Both the position numbers and the translations under genes were made by a program. The notes under the pieces are model-generated. The model saw only the letters and a list, made by a program, of their open reading frames with translations. It ran no database searches and was not told the origin of the DNA. A stretch of 64,000 bases of DNA. Origin: Verrucomicrobiota bacterium. Lineage in GTDB: Bacteria > Verrucomicrobiota > Verrucomicrobiia > Chthoniobacterales > JAFAMB01. Position 1 is the stretch's first letter; every line of letters begins with the position of its first letter. Location of the stretch: positions 1-64,000 of the forward strand of contig JAFAZK010000280.1 in NCBI GenBank assembly GCA_019239825.1, read 5' to 3'. This document shows, in pieces, positions 8,417-16,320 of this stretch.

Positions 8417-9220
8417 CTACAGCAACAATCGCTGAAACAACTGATCAAGTGGGAGTTGTAAGCCGATAAAAAACTCGCCGAACTCGGCAAAACGAGCGCT
8501 CACCTCGTCAAAACGCATCTCGTAGACGATCGACTTCACTTCAAAGATATCGTGAGCAAGCAGCGTCACTCCCCATTCCCAATCGTCCAAGCCGGTTGCA
8601 CCCGTAATAAGCTGGCGGACCCGACCCGAATATTGGCGACCGACCCGGGCGTGTCCTGACATGAGTTGTTTTCGTTCCTCGAAGGAGAGGCGGTACCAAT
8701 TTTCCTGTTCGCCTCGGCGCTTGTTCATGGGATAGAAGCAGAGCACCGGCCAATCGGCCACGTTCGGGTAAAGGCGGTCTCGCAAATACTTGTCCATGCG
8801 AGCGCGAAACTCCTGCATTAGCCCATCGATTTCTTCCGGCGACTTTTCTTTGGCTAGACCGGCCCGATACTCTTCCTCGCTCGTGGTGTATTCGCTGCGC
8901 TCAGTCAGCGAATAGAAGCTGTACACCGGGGACAGCACGTCATCGCCAAGCGAGAGGGAAAGTTTCTTTTCGACGGCGTTCGCATAATGCAGATCCGGCG
9001 TGAGCAACATGAATCCTAGGTCTGCTTTGGGAGAAACGACACTGAAGGTTAAAAGCTGCGTTTCTTCAGTAGTGCGAATCTGTTGAACTAAGGCAGAAAT
9101 CGCCGTTTTTGCTTCAATCTGTTCTTCCTTACTCAGTAGGCGCCAAGAAGCGTAGTCGATGCGATAAAACAGATGGAGCACATGCCAACCTTCTTTCGGG
9201 CGGAGCGTAGTTGGTGTCAT
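8417..9220 (-). CDS. hemQ: Coproheme decarboxylase (HemQ/ChdC)
   Basis: Chlorite-dismutase-fold enzyme that removes two carboxyl groups from coproheme to make heme b, the last step of the coproporphyrin-dependent pathway of Gram-positives and some other phyla. The 267-residue protein ends with the HemQ signature: FYPMNKRR (containing the catalytic-region Tyr), ENWY.LSFEERKQLM, GHARVGRQYSG with the likely heme-ligand His, GLDDWEWGVTLLAHD and VYEMRFDEVSARFAEFGEF. The length suits HemQ, and the chlorite-detoxifying signature is absent. ATG at 9220; no other heme genes are nearby. Confidence 0.92.
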   Translation of the reverse strand: MTPTTLRPKEGWHVLHLFYRIDYASWRLLSKEEQIEAKTAISALVQQIRTTEETQLLTFSVVSPKADLGFMLLTPDLHYANAVEKKLSLSLGDDVLSPVYSFYSLTERSEYTTSEEEYRAGLAKEKSPEEIDGLMQEFRARMDKYLRDRLYPNVADWPVLCFYPMNKRRGEQENWYRLSFEERKQLMSGHARVGRQYSGRVRQLITGATGLDDWEWGVTLLAHDIFEVKSIVYEMRFDEVSARFAEFGEFFIGLQLPLDQLFQRLLL

Positions 9221-9921
9221 TGCTTTTTGATGTGGCTTAGACCGTCCGATTGATTAACATCGCCGTCAACGTCGTGATCGCCGGACTTCGCCCCATCGTC
9301 CGATCCGGGAGCTTTGTCGGGCAAGCCGACAACGCGGTGAACGGTCTATCGCAGGGCGCGTATCGACGAAATGTTTGTCAATCGGTCCACAGGCGCATTC
9401 CGCCGCGAACTAGTAATGGACGGGGGGGATCCGACGCTCGGATAAGTGCGACGCCCTGGGATGGGACGGATATTCAACACGTCGGGATGTAACGAACGAT
9501 AGAACCTGCAACACCGAAAGGGAGCCGCAGCCGAACACGTTTTTTTGAACCAATGGGCGATAGACCACCTCCGAATCTGCAGGTGGCAGGGCTCTAATGC
9601 GGCTCCCTTCCGTGGGGGGTGAAGGTCCACGCGGTCGTCGCTACCAATGCGCGATACATTTCCTCTAGGCTGAGGCGTGTGGGCGGCGCCGGACGAACCT
9701 GCAGATCTCCCGCCTCGATACGGAAGACACCTAAAATGCGAGATGGTCGAAAAACGTTTGCTCCCCGGCTAAGTAGGGCGAGACTTTCCTGATTGGCACG
9801 CCCTTTTGAGTTCTTCTTGCAGTGTTAGATGCAATCGATAGATTGCGACCTTCGGAGACGGGAGGGACTGCCTGAAGGCCCATTCTAGTTTAACCGGAAA
9901 GAGAGAGAGAACGCTTGGTTT
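9221..9921. repeat. 700-base gap: degenerate repeat and a start-less open frame
   Basis: At 9519-9614 a degenerate family A arm pair is visible (AAAGGGAGCCGCAG against AATGCGGCTCCCTTCC). On the minus strand 9594-9824 is open for 77 codons and reads like protein (KKNSKGRANQESL, VFRPSRILGVFRIEAGDLQV, LSLEEMYRAL), but it has no usable start and is closed upstream by TAA. It may be a gene remnant. Nothing else was recognised. Confidence 0.4.
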
Positions 9922-10155
9922 ATGGCTGACGTTGCGAACAAATATCAACAGAATGTGGCAGGGAAATTTTACGTCGATGATCAATGTATAGACTGTGATC
10001 TCTGCCGTGAGACTGCGCCTGCGAACTTCACGCGGGACGACGATGGCGGCCATTCGTATGTTTTCAAGCAGCCAGAAAGTCCCGAGGAAGAAGGTCTCTG
10101 CAAAGAGGCTATGGAAGGGTGCCCGGTGGAGGCTATCGGGAGCGACGGAGCGTAG
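9922..10155 (+). CDS. Small [4Fe-4S] ferredoxin
   Basis: A 77-residue soluble electron carrier with one cluster site: CIDCDLC near residues 22-28 followed by CPVEAI near residue 66, giving the four Cys of a single [4Fe-4S] ferredoxin. The acidic middle (TRDDDGG, ESPEEEG) is common in this type. An extra Cys (GLCKEAM) is present. GAAAGAGAGAGAACG about 10 bases before the ATG could be a weak ribosome site. It is the first gene of a plus-strand group with the DUF721 gene and the HAD-FolB fusion. Redox partner unknown. Confidence 0.92.
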   Translation: MADVANKYQQNVAGKFYVDDQCIDCDLCRETAPANFTRDDDGGHSYVFKQPESPEEEGLCKEAMEGCPVEAIGSDGA

Positions 10156-10197
10156 GCGAAAAACGTCCTATTTTATGGGACAGGACCGTAAATTCCG

Positions 10198-10557
10198 TTG
10201 AAGAGAACACTGCGTGAACAAGTTCTGGCGGAATGGAGGGGAGTTTCGGAACCGGTGCCCTCACCGGAGCGTACAGTCAGCGTAAAGGAATTAATCGCGC
10301 AGCTTGCGCCTAAGCTTGGTCTCCAGAATCGCCTACGCGAAGAAGAGATGTTGGCGGCATGGAATGAAATCGTCGGTGAATTTTTTGCCCAGCACTCACG
10401 CCCAGCTCGTTTAGTTAACGGAGTGTTGTATGTGCTAGTGTTGCAACCGACCGTTCTCTACGAGCTCGATCGCCGCTGGAAGGGCATGATCCTGGAAAAG
10501 ATCCGCGTCCGTTTTGGGTCCAGGTTGGTTCGAGAGATCCGGTTTTCAGTCGGCTAA
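10198..10557 (+). CDS. DUF721 (DciA-like) protein
   Basis: A 119-residue protein with a C-terminal DUF721 domain: EEMLAAWNEIVGEFFAQHSRPARLVNGVLYV, then LYELDRRWKGMILEKIRVRFG and VREIRF. The family includes DciA, which loads the replicative helicase in bacteria lacking DnaC, so a replication role is possible but not shown. The N-terminal 45 residues are variable. Start is TTG at 10198, 42 bases after the ferredoxin stop. A perfect hairpin begins at the base after its stop codon. Confidence 0.8.
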   Translation: MKRTLREQVLAEWRGVSEPVPSPERTVSVKELIAQLAPKLGLQNRLREEEMLAAWNEIVGEFFAQHSRPARLVNGVLYVLVLQPTVLYELDRRWKGMILEKIRVRFGSRLVREIRFSVG

Positions 10558-10605
10558 AGCCAGCATCGCTCCCAAAGGCGCCTGCCCTTGGGAGCGATGC
10601 TGGCT
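10558..10605 (+). terminator. 18-bp perfect hairpin just after DUF721 stop
   Basis: AGCCAGCATCGCTCCCAA (10558-10575) pairs perfectly with 10588-10605 around a 12-base loop. No U-run follows, so it may cap the mRNA end rather than terminate on its own. Confidence 0.55.
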
Positions 10606-10612
10606 TCTCATA

Positions 10613-10703
10613 GGATCCTCGAAAGGCAAAGAACCTGGAAAAGTAAGTACTCTTCTTGGCGAGGATTACTTGCTTTTCCAGGTTCTTTGCCTTTCAAGGA
10701 TCC
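10613..10703 (+). promoter_or_regulatory. Long hairpin covering the ribosome site of the HAD-FolB gene
   Basis: GGATCCTCGAAAGGCAAAG and the following bases to 10641 pair almost perfectly with 10675-10703 (about 29 bp with one mismatch, extended by TAAGTA against TACTTG). The right arm contains AAGGA at 10696-10700, seven bases before the GTG start at 10707, so a folded mRNA would hide the ribosome site. Confidence 0.6.
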
Positions 10704-10706
10704 TTA

Positions 10707-11687
10707 GTGATCCGAAATATCATTCTCGATTGGTCTGGAACTGTCGTTGATGACCTTGGCGCGGTTGTCCAAGCGACTAACGACGTTTTCCGCGAGTTTG
10801 GTCGAGCGGAGATTTCCAGAGAGGCCTTTCGGTCGGAATTCGCTCTACCATTATCTCGCTTTTATGAACGATTCCTCCCGGGTGTTCGGATGGCCCGAAT
10901 TGAGGAGGTCTATCACCGGCAATTCCAAGTCCGGAGGGGTGAAGTGGGTCTGCTTCCAGGAGTGAGGGACTTCTTGGAATTTTGTCGGGGCTCGAATCGC
11001 GCTCTCTACGGCATTAGCACGATGTACGGGCACCACTTTAACGAGCAAGCCCGCCGGCTCGATGTTCAAGAGTATTTTCTCAGGGTCTACGTCGAGGTCA
11101 TTGATAAGGCGACCGAGATAAAGCGGGTGTTAGCCGAGAACCGCCTGGTACCCCAAGAAACCGCCTTTGTTGGCGATATGGCGCACGATATTGACGCCGC
11201 CAAGCAGTGCGGCGTCTTCCCGATTGGGATTATGACCGGGTTCGATACGGTGGATAAACTGGCCTCCGCGGGAGCCGCTTTAGTGGTCCGAGACTTTGGG
11301 GAGCTTCAGCGGCTCTTGGGAACCCCTCGGCACGAGCAGGACGAAGTATACGAAGTCGCGGATCAAAAGGTGTCTGGGCGCATTGGCGTTTCCGAAGAGG
11401 AGCGGTCGAAACCGCAGACAATGGCCATAACTGTTCGGTTCCGCACCTTTGGCCGGTTCCAAGACCTCAATGACGATCTCGCGAAAACGGTTGATTACGC
11501 AGCGGTGGCGTCCGAGATGTCGCGATTCGTCAGTGAGAGCAAATATTCGCTGATCGAGACCTTGGTTTCGCAGCTCGCAGATCACCTGATCAGGAAGTAC
11601 CCACTGGCCTATCTCGAGGTCGAATTAAAGAAGTTCGTGCTACCGGATACAAATCACGTCAGCGTTCGGGCCGTCCGAAGGGCGTGA
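10707..11687 (+). CDS. HAD phosphatase - dihydroneopterin aldolase (FolB) fusion
   Basis: Two-domain, 326-residue protein. Residues 1-205 are a HAD hydrolase: nucleophile Asp8 in LDWSGTVVD, Ser at the next acid position (DxS rather than DxD), GISTMYGHH, EIKRVL and FVGDMAHDIDAAKQCGV. Residues about 212-326 are dihydroneopterin aldolase: KVSGRIGVSEEERSKPQ with the catalytic-region Glu, TVDYAAV with Tyr264, LIETLVSQLADHLI, and ELKKFVLP with a catalytic-type Lys. FolB makes 6-hydroxymethyl-dihydropterin for folate. Because the route needs dihydroneopterin phosphate to be dephosphorylated first, the HAD half may be that phosphatase (inference). The start chosen is GTG at 10707; the longer ORF would run through the hairpin. 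folP is 4 kb away on the other strand. Confidence 0.85.
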   Translation: MIRNIILDWSGTVVDDLGAVVQATNDVFREFGRAEISREAFRSEFALPLSRFYERFLPGVRMARIEEVYHRQFQVRRGEVGLLPGVRDFLEFCRGSNRALYGISTMYGHHFNEQARRLDVQEYFLRVYVEVIDKATEIKRVLAENRLVPQETAFVGDMAHDIDAAKQCGVFPIGIMTGFDTVDKLASAGAALVVRDFGELQRLLGTPRHEQDEVYEVADQKVSGRIGVSEEERSKPQTMAITVRFRTFGRFQDLNDDLAKTVDYAAVASEMSRFVSESKYSLIETLVSQLADHLIRKYPLAYLEVELKKFVLPDTNHVSVRAVRRA

Positions 11688-11764
11688 GGGGAGAGGGGGA
11701 AAAGTGATTGGTGAGAGGTGGTTCCGTTGTGGGCCATCATCCGGAGAGGAGCCGCATTCCGCCG

Positions 11765-12403
11765 CTACCGCGTTTTCTGAAGCAATTTTAGCGCATCCGA
11801 GAAGTCTTCGTTCTGAAAAGGGGACAAACAGAGCGGGACGTTCAGAAGCTCTTCCAGAATGCTCGGATTCGTTTGCGCCGCGAGGGTGGGTTCCGGGTCG
11901 ACCTCGTTCAAGATCAAAAGAGCCAGGCGAAGACCGGCGTTCGCGATCGATTCTGCGTTGAGCAGAACGTGGTTGATTACTCCCAACCGGTTTGGAGCCA
12001 CCAGAATAACCTCAAGATTTAGATCAACCGAGAGGTCTCGGAAATTGTAATCGCGGAGGATCGGCACAAGCAATCCGCCTGCCCCCTCGACTAACACTAG
12101 ATCGAACTTTGCCGCGAGTTCATGATACGCTTTTTGGACGGCGGTTATATCGATCGGGCGATTTTCGAGCATCGCGGCGACGTATGGCGCCAACGGCTGC
12201 CGGAGCCAGACAGGGTTCAATAGGTGGTGAGGGACTTCATTGCCGCCGGCGGCAGCGATCAGTTCGACATCGGAGGTGTCCCCTGAGCAAAACGGCTTCA
12301 TTCCGGTGCACTTAACGCCGGCGGCGCGCGCAGCCCGAATCAGTCCGCAACCGCAGAAGGTTTTGCCAATGCCAGTGTCGGTGCCGCTGATGAGGAAGTT
12401 CAT
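11765..12403 (-). CDS. bioD: Dethiobiotin synthase
   Basis: Cytoplasmic ATP-dependent carboxylase making dethiobiotin from 7,8-diaminopelargonate and CO2 in biotin synthesis. The 212-residue protein starts ISGTDTGIGKTFCGCGL (P-loop), followed by the substrate Lys in GMKPFCSG, VEGAGGLLVPI, VILVAPNRLGVINHVLLN and LILNE near the nucleotide pocket. Length is normal. No other biotin gene is adjacent. Confidence 0.93.
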   Translation of the reverse strand: MNFLISGTDTGIGKTFCGCGLIRAARAAGVKCTGMKPFCSGDTSDVELIAAAGGNEVPHHLLNPVWLRQPLAPYVAAMLENRPIDITAVQKAYHELAAKFDLVLVEGAGGLLVPILRDYNFRDLSVDLNLEVILVAPNRLGVINHVLLNAESIANAGLRLALLILNEVDPEPTLAAQTNPSILEELLNVPLCLSPFQNEDFSDALKLLQKTR

Positions 12404-12407
12404 TTCA

Positions 12408-12562
12408 AAAGTAATCAGTAATCAGTAATCAGGAGTTCAGGAGTTCAGGAGTTCAGGAGTTCAGGAGTTCAGGAGTTCAGGAGTTCAGGGCAAGATCAAT
12501 TGGAAGGCAGAATGCAACTCCGAACGGACTGATTACTGATTACTGAGATACTGATTACTGGG
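12408..12562. repeat. Family D palindrome: GTAATCA arms around seven GGAGTTCA words
   Basis: Left arm 12411-12431 is AGTAATCAGTAATCAGTAAT; right arm 12523-12560 is GACTGATTACTGATTACTGA and ACTGATTACTGG. Nested inside at 12430-12488 are seven tandem copies of GGAGTTCA with no mirrored partner in this element. It fills the glmM-bioD gap. Confidence 0.8.
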
Positions 12563-12571
12563 CACCCCCGG

Positions 12572-13915
12572 TTACGCCAGCGCAGCCTCGAGTTCGGCTT
12601 GGATATCATCAGCGAGAGTTCTCAGCCTGTCCGCGTCTGGTCCCTCAAGCAGCAATCGGGCTTTGGGCTCGGTTCCGGAATAGCGCAGAACAACCCGACC
12701 TTTCCCAGCCAGCACGGCTTCTGCTTCCTTGAGCCGGGTCTGCAGTGAAGGGAATTGTTCAAAAGGGAGCTTTTTGTGGACGGGGATGTTACGGAGTTCT
12801 TGCGGAAACTTCGTGAGTATCTCCCTGAGCTTACTCAAGGGCTGGTTGGTCTCTGCCGCGATGGCAAGGACCTGGAGCGCACTGATTAGACCATCGCCAG
12901 TGGTCGTAAAATCCCGGAATATAATGTGGCCGCTCTGTTCGCCACCTAAGTTCAGGTCGTGTTGTCGCATCATCTCTACGACGTGGCGATCTCCCACGTT
13001 GCTTCGTAGCAGTGTAGCTCCCATCTCATTCAGCAGAGCGTCCAGTCCGAAATTGCTCATAACGGTCGCCACGACCGTCTTAGAGCGAAGGTTTCCCCTA
13101 GAGACTAGAGATTTGGCCGCGATTGCGAGAATATCGTCTCCATCGAGGGTGGCTCCGGTTTCGTCGGCAAGCAGAATCCGATCGGCATCACCGTCGTGAG
13201 CGAGTCCGACATTTGCCCCAGACTTTAGAACCAGGTCCCGCAGAACTTCGGGATGGGTACTGCCGCAGGCTTCGTTGATATTGGTTCCGTTGGGTTCGGC
13301 GGAATGAACCTCAATGGTAATGCCCAGGTGCTCGAGGGCAAGCGGCGTAGTTTGATAGGCTGCCCCGTTGGCTGCATCCAAGACGATCTTACTCCCTTTG
13401 AAAGACGAGTCCTTTGGAACCGTCGACAAAACGAAGTCCACGTATTGCTCCACCGCTTCTTTAAGGGGGCGGATACGGCCGACCGACTCCAAGCTCGATG
13501 ATTGTGAGCTTAGGAAGCGCTGCTCAATGGCTCCTTCTAAAGCGTCATCAAGCTTGTACCCATCAGGTCCAAAGAACTTGATTCCGTTATCCTGGAAGGG
13601 GTTATGTGAAGCGGATAAAACGACGCCGAAAGCCGCTTGGTGATAGGCGGTAAGATAAGCAATTGCCGGTGTGGGAATTGTTCCTGCCAGGAGGACATCA
13701 AGCCCGGCCGAGGCGAGTCCCGACGCAAGAGCCGCCTCCAAGAAATCCCCTGACACGCGGGTATCTCTGCCCAGGATTACCTTTTGTCCGGACCGATTTT
13801 GCCCCAGCGATAGGACCGTCGCGGCGGCCTGGGCGAGCCGGATGACCGAGGGAGCGGTTAATGGTTCATGGTTAGCGATCCCTCGAATGCCGTCGGTACC
13901 GAATAATTGTGTCAC
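12572..13915 (-). CDS. glmM: Phosphoglucosamine mutase
   Basis: Converts glucosamine-6-phosphate to glucosamine-1-phosphate for UDP-GlcNAc and cell-wall synthesis. Residues start LFGTDGIRG; the phosphoserine loop SASHNPFQDNGIKFF, the metal loop DGDADRILLAD, the sugar loop GGEQSGHIIF and the phosphate loop RYSGTEPKARL are all present. I place the start at GTG 13915 (VTQLFGTDG, 447 residues, the usual length); an upstream extension to 14047 would be translated from repeat B. It follows cdaA and a tiny CdaR-like gene, the same order as the cdaA-cdaR-glmM operon of Firmicutes. Confidence 0.95.
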   Translation of the reverse strand: MTQLFGTDGIRGIANHEPLTAPSVIRLAQAAATVLSLGQNRSGQKVILGRDTRVSGDFLEAALASGLASAGLDVLLAGTIPTPAIAYLTAYHQAAFGVVLSASHNPFQDNGIKFFGPDGYKLDDALEGAIEQRFLSSQSSSLESVGRIRPLKEAVEQYVDFVLSTVPKDSSFKGSKIVLDAANGAAYQTTPLALEHLGITIEVHSAEPNGTNINEACGSTHPEVLRDLVLKSGANVGLAHDGDADRILLADETGATLDGDDILAIAAKSLVSRGNLRSKTVVATVMSNFGLDALLNEMGATLLRSNVGDRHVVEMMRQHDLNLGGEQSGHIIFRDFTTTGDGLISALQVLAIAAETNQPLSKLREILTKFPQELRNIPVHKKLPFEQFPSLQTRLKEAEAVLAGKGRVVLRYSGTEPKARLLLEGPDADRLRTLADDIQAELEAALA

Positions 13916-13960
13916 TGAGGAATAGGGAATAACAAATAGGGCGAGGAGTTCAAGGAGGTT

Positions 13961-14172
13961 GGTAGGGCGAGGCTCCCGAACGGCCATTAACCATAGGTGC
14001 AAGAACGGCGCTACCGGGCCGAATCTAGCGACTTTAGGCCAATCCACCCGCCGAGCCGTGGGCAGCGCGGAGAACGGCTCGGCGCGCTAAAAACCTTAAC
14101 CGCACCGTTCGACAGTAGAATATCCGTCTCGTTGCTGATAGGCTCCGGACGTTCGGGAGCCTCGCCCTACCC
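13961..14172. repeat. Family B palindrome, copy 1
   Basis: GGTAGGGCGAGGCTCCCGAACG at the left edge has its exact reverse complement at the right edge (to 14172). Inside, GCCGAGCCGT and ACGGCTCGGC form an inner hairpin near 14053-14083. It separates the CdaR-like gene from glmM. Confidence 0.75.
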
Positions 14173-14178
14173 AGTTTG

Positions 14179-14343
14179 CTACTTATTCAGCCTCTCATGC
14201 CGGTCTTCCTGCCGCCACATGTCCGGCATAGTGGTGATGTTCTTCTTGATCACATACCAGACTGCGCAGGCGACAATCAGCGACATCAATTTTGCGCGCC
14301 AATTCTCGACGAAAAAACGCTTAACCGTAATTTTCATGGCCAT
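14179..14343 (-). CDS. Tiny membrane protein resembling the CdaR/YbbR N-terminal anchor
   Basis: 54 residues, starting three bases after the cdaA stop. It reads FFVENWRAKLMSLIVACAVWYVIKKN, one membrane helix after NW..KL.SL, which matches the N-terminal anchor of CdaR/YbbR proteins. None of the extracytoplasmic YbbR domains follow: after the helix there are only about 20 charged residues and a stop. Its position between cdaA and glmM is where cdaR sits in Firmicutes, where CdaR binds and tunes CdaA. I infer a reduced CdaR-like partner of CdaA, unproven. Confidence 0.6.
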   Translation of the reverse strand: MAMKITVKRFFVENWRAKLMSLIVACAVWYVIKKNITTMPDMWRQEDRHERLNK

Positions 14344-14346
14344 GAG

Positions 14347-15144
14347 TTAGGCAGTCTCGGACTGGACTTCGCCGTTGGCTTGATCGCCTTTGAGAAGGAG
14401 TTCGGAGAGCCTCTTTTCGAATTGGTCCGGTTTAAAACCACGCTCGATTTTTCCTCGATGACAAATGGAAAGGTGGCCTGTCTCCTCGGACACCACAATG
14501 GCAATCGCGTCAGACTCCTCCGTGATACCCAGTCCTGCCCGGTGTCTTAGGCCGAGAGCCCGGTCAAGATCCTCCCGTTGGCTTACCGGGAAAATGCAGG
14601 CAGCCGCAAGCAAACGGTCATCCCGGATGATGACACCTCCATCGTGCAGTGGAGTTTTAGGGAAAAAGATCGTGAGTAGTAACTCCTGAGAAATTTCGCA
14701 ATCCAGGTTCACCCCGCTCTCGGCAAAGTTTCGAATGGCGGTGTCTCGCTCAATTGCAATCAATGCGCCGACCTGCTTGCTCGCCAACTCAAAAACTGAA
14801 TCCGACAAAACATCGATCGTTTCTTTCTTTTGAGTGGATGAGGAAAAGAGCCGGCTACTGCCGAGTTCGGCCAGCGCCCGCCGCAGTTCGGGTTGAAAGA
14901 TGACGACCAAGGCGAAGGCCACAAACGCGGTCAAACTCCGGAGCAGCCAACTAAGTACCGTCAAATTAAGAAGTTGTGAGATGAGGGTTAGAAAAATGAA
15001 GAGGACGGCCAAGCCGGTGAACACCTTCGCCCCGCGAGTCCCGCGAAAATAGAGGTAACCGTAGTAGATGGCGATAGCGAGGAGTAGGATTTCGATCGCC
15101 GCGTTCCAGTTTCCACCTACGAATTGAAAAACCGAATCTAACAT
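14347..15144 (-). CDS. cdaA: Diadenylate cyclase CdaA
   Basis: Membrane enzyme that makes cyclic di-AMP from two ATP. About three hydrophobic N-terminal helices (residues 15-85) lead to a DAC domain with the two hallmark motifs, DGGVII near residue 170 and LRHRAGLG near 201, followed by IAIVVSEETG. Length 265 is typical. The start overlaps the end of folP by seven bases and the CdaR-like stub starts three bases after its stop, so the three are one transcription unit. Confidence 0.95.
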   Translation of the reverse strand: MLDSVFQFVGGNWNAAIEILLLAIAIYYGYLYFRGTRGAKVFTGLAVLFIFLTLISQLLNLTVLSWLLRSLTAFVAFALVVIFQPELRRALAELGSSRLFSSSTQKKETIDVLSDSVFELASKQVGALIAIERDTAIRNFAESGVNLDCEISQELLLTIFFPKTPLHDGGVIIRDDRLLAAACIFPVSQREDLDRALGLRHRAGLGITEESDAIAIVVSEETGHLSICHRGKIERGFKPDQFEKRLSELLLKGDQANGEVQSETA

Positions 15145-15986
15145 CGCTCGAGGATTGCCTCTGTCATTCGCAAAGCATGTAGGTTCGGCTTTACATCATG
15201 GACACGCAAGAGGTGAGCACCTTTTTCGCGTAGGAGGCAAGTTAAAGCCACGGTTGGCCAGATCCTTTTGGCAGCCGGGAGAGCGGGGTCTCCAGCCAAT
15301 TGCGCTAAACCGGATTTTCTCGATACGCCGATGAGCAGAGGTTGAGCTAACGCCCTGAAAGCGTCGAGGTTACTCATCAATTTGATGTTGTCCACCAACC
15401 GCTTACCGAAACCAAATCCGGGGTCAATGGCGATCCTTTCGCGGTCCACTCCCCGGTCGACGAGCCAATTGCACCGGTTTCGCAGAAACTCCATTACTTC
15501 GGACACTACATCCTGATAAGCGGGGGCAACTTGCATCGTCTTAGGCGTGCCTTGCATATGCATCAGGACAACCCCGACTCCGCTTTCCAGGACTACGTCG
15601 ATCATATTCGGGTCACCGCGCAGGGCCGTGATATCGTTGATGATATCTGCACCCGCCCGAATTGCGTTCTCCGCTGTCGTGGCCTTGTACGTGTCCACGG
15701 AGATGAGCACGGAAGGAAATTCCGAGCGAATTTTTTCTATTACTGGGATGATTCGGCGAAGTTCTTCCTTCAAAGAAACAGGGTCGGCGCCTGGTCTAGT
15801 CGACTCACCGCCGACATCGATGATCTCGGCGCCTTCAACAATCAACTCACGGGCGTGAGATACCGCGGCGTCCAAGCTAAAGAACTGTCCGCCGTCAGAA
15901 AAAGAGTCCGGAGTAACGTTCAAGATCCCCATGATTTTGGCCGAACGGCTGAGATCGAGTATTCGGCTGCGAGTTTTCCAAATCAT
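15138..15986 (-). CDS. folP: Dihydropteroate synthase
   Basis: Joins 6-hydroxymethyl-dihydropterin diphosphate to p-aminobenzoate in folate synthesis. Signature MGILNVTPDSFSDGG, then DVGGESTRPGADPV, SVDTYKA, INDITAL, LMHMQGTPKTMQ, DPGFGFGK and GVSRKSGL are all present in a TIM-barrel of 282 residues. The start is ATG at 15986 (MIWKTRSRIL); the ORF extends further upstream only through the GTAGGAGC repeat. Its product needs the FolB of the HAD-FolB fusion upstream in the pathway. Confidence 0.94.
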   Translation of the reverse strand: MIWKTRSRILDLSRSAKIMGILNVTPDSFSDGGQFFSLDAAVSHARELIVEGAEIIDVGGESTRPGADPVSLKEELRRIIPVIEKIRSEFPSVLISVDTYKATTAENAIRAGADIINDITALRGDPNMIDVVLESGVGVVLMHMQGTPKTMQVAPAYQDVVSEVMEFLRNRCNWLVDRGVDRERIAIDPGFGFGKRLVDNIKLMSNLDAFRALAQPLLIGVSRKSGLAQLAGDPALPAAKRIWPTVALTCLLREKGAHLLRVHDVKPNLHALRMTEAILERC

Positions 15987-16027
15987 GAGGTGAGGTGTCG
16001 GTGGATATTGCGACCGGAGCCTAGCAT

Positions 16028-16255
16028 TCTTTTGATGGAAGCAAGCTCCGTAGGAGCAAAAATATCTATAGTGATGAAATAGAAATGGTGCGCAGCTCCG
16101 TAGGAGCGACATAACATCTACCTCCGCAGTGACGGCGGTTTCTCTCTAGTCTGCACCTGTCCTTCCTGCCATAATTTTCTAATATGCCGCTCCTACGGAG
16201 CTAACGCTCTTTTGGGCGCCAATAGCTATAAAGACTTTACTCCTACGGAGGAGCA
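16028..16255. repeat. Family C: GCTCCGTAGGAGC repeat cluster
   Basis: Four related copies: AGCTCCGTAGGAGCA (16045 region), CAGCTCCGTAGGAGCGACAT (16094 region), and inverted CGCTCCTACGGAGCTAACG (16190 region) and CTCCTACGGAGGAGC (16240 region). The copies are palindromic and arranged as two facing pairs between folP and clpC. Similar repeats are frequent in Verrucomicrobia by my recollection. Confidence 0.7.
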
Positions 16256-16270
16256 GTTCCCCCGGGAAAC

Positions 16271-16301
16271 AAAAAGGCCGGCGTCTCCGCCGGCCCTTTT
16301 T
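16271..16301 (-). terminator. Rho-independent terminator after clpC
   Basis: AAAAAGGCCGGC and GCCGGCCCTTTTT form a GC-rich stem with A/T flanks on both sides, about 20 bases beyond the clpC stop. The symmetric flanks let it work on both strands. Confidence 0.88.
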
Positions 16302-16320
16302 CGAATTTATTAGTTTGCCG

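Noticed and set aside
9769..10053. Minus-strand ORF opposite the ferredoxin
   Set aside because: It is antisense to a clear ferredoxin with four cluster Cys and shows no conserved pattern.
13915..14047. N-terminal extension of GlmM
   Set aside because: The added 44 residues have no family match and their DNA is a palindromic repeat; GTG at 13915 gives the usual length.
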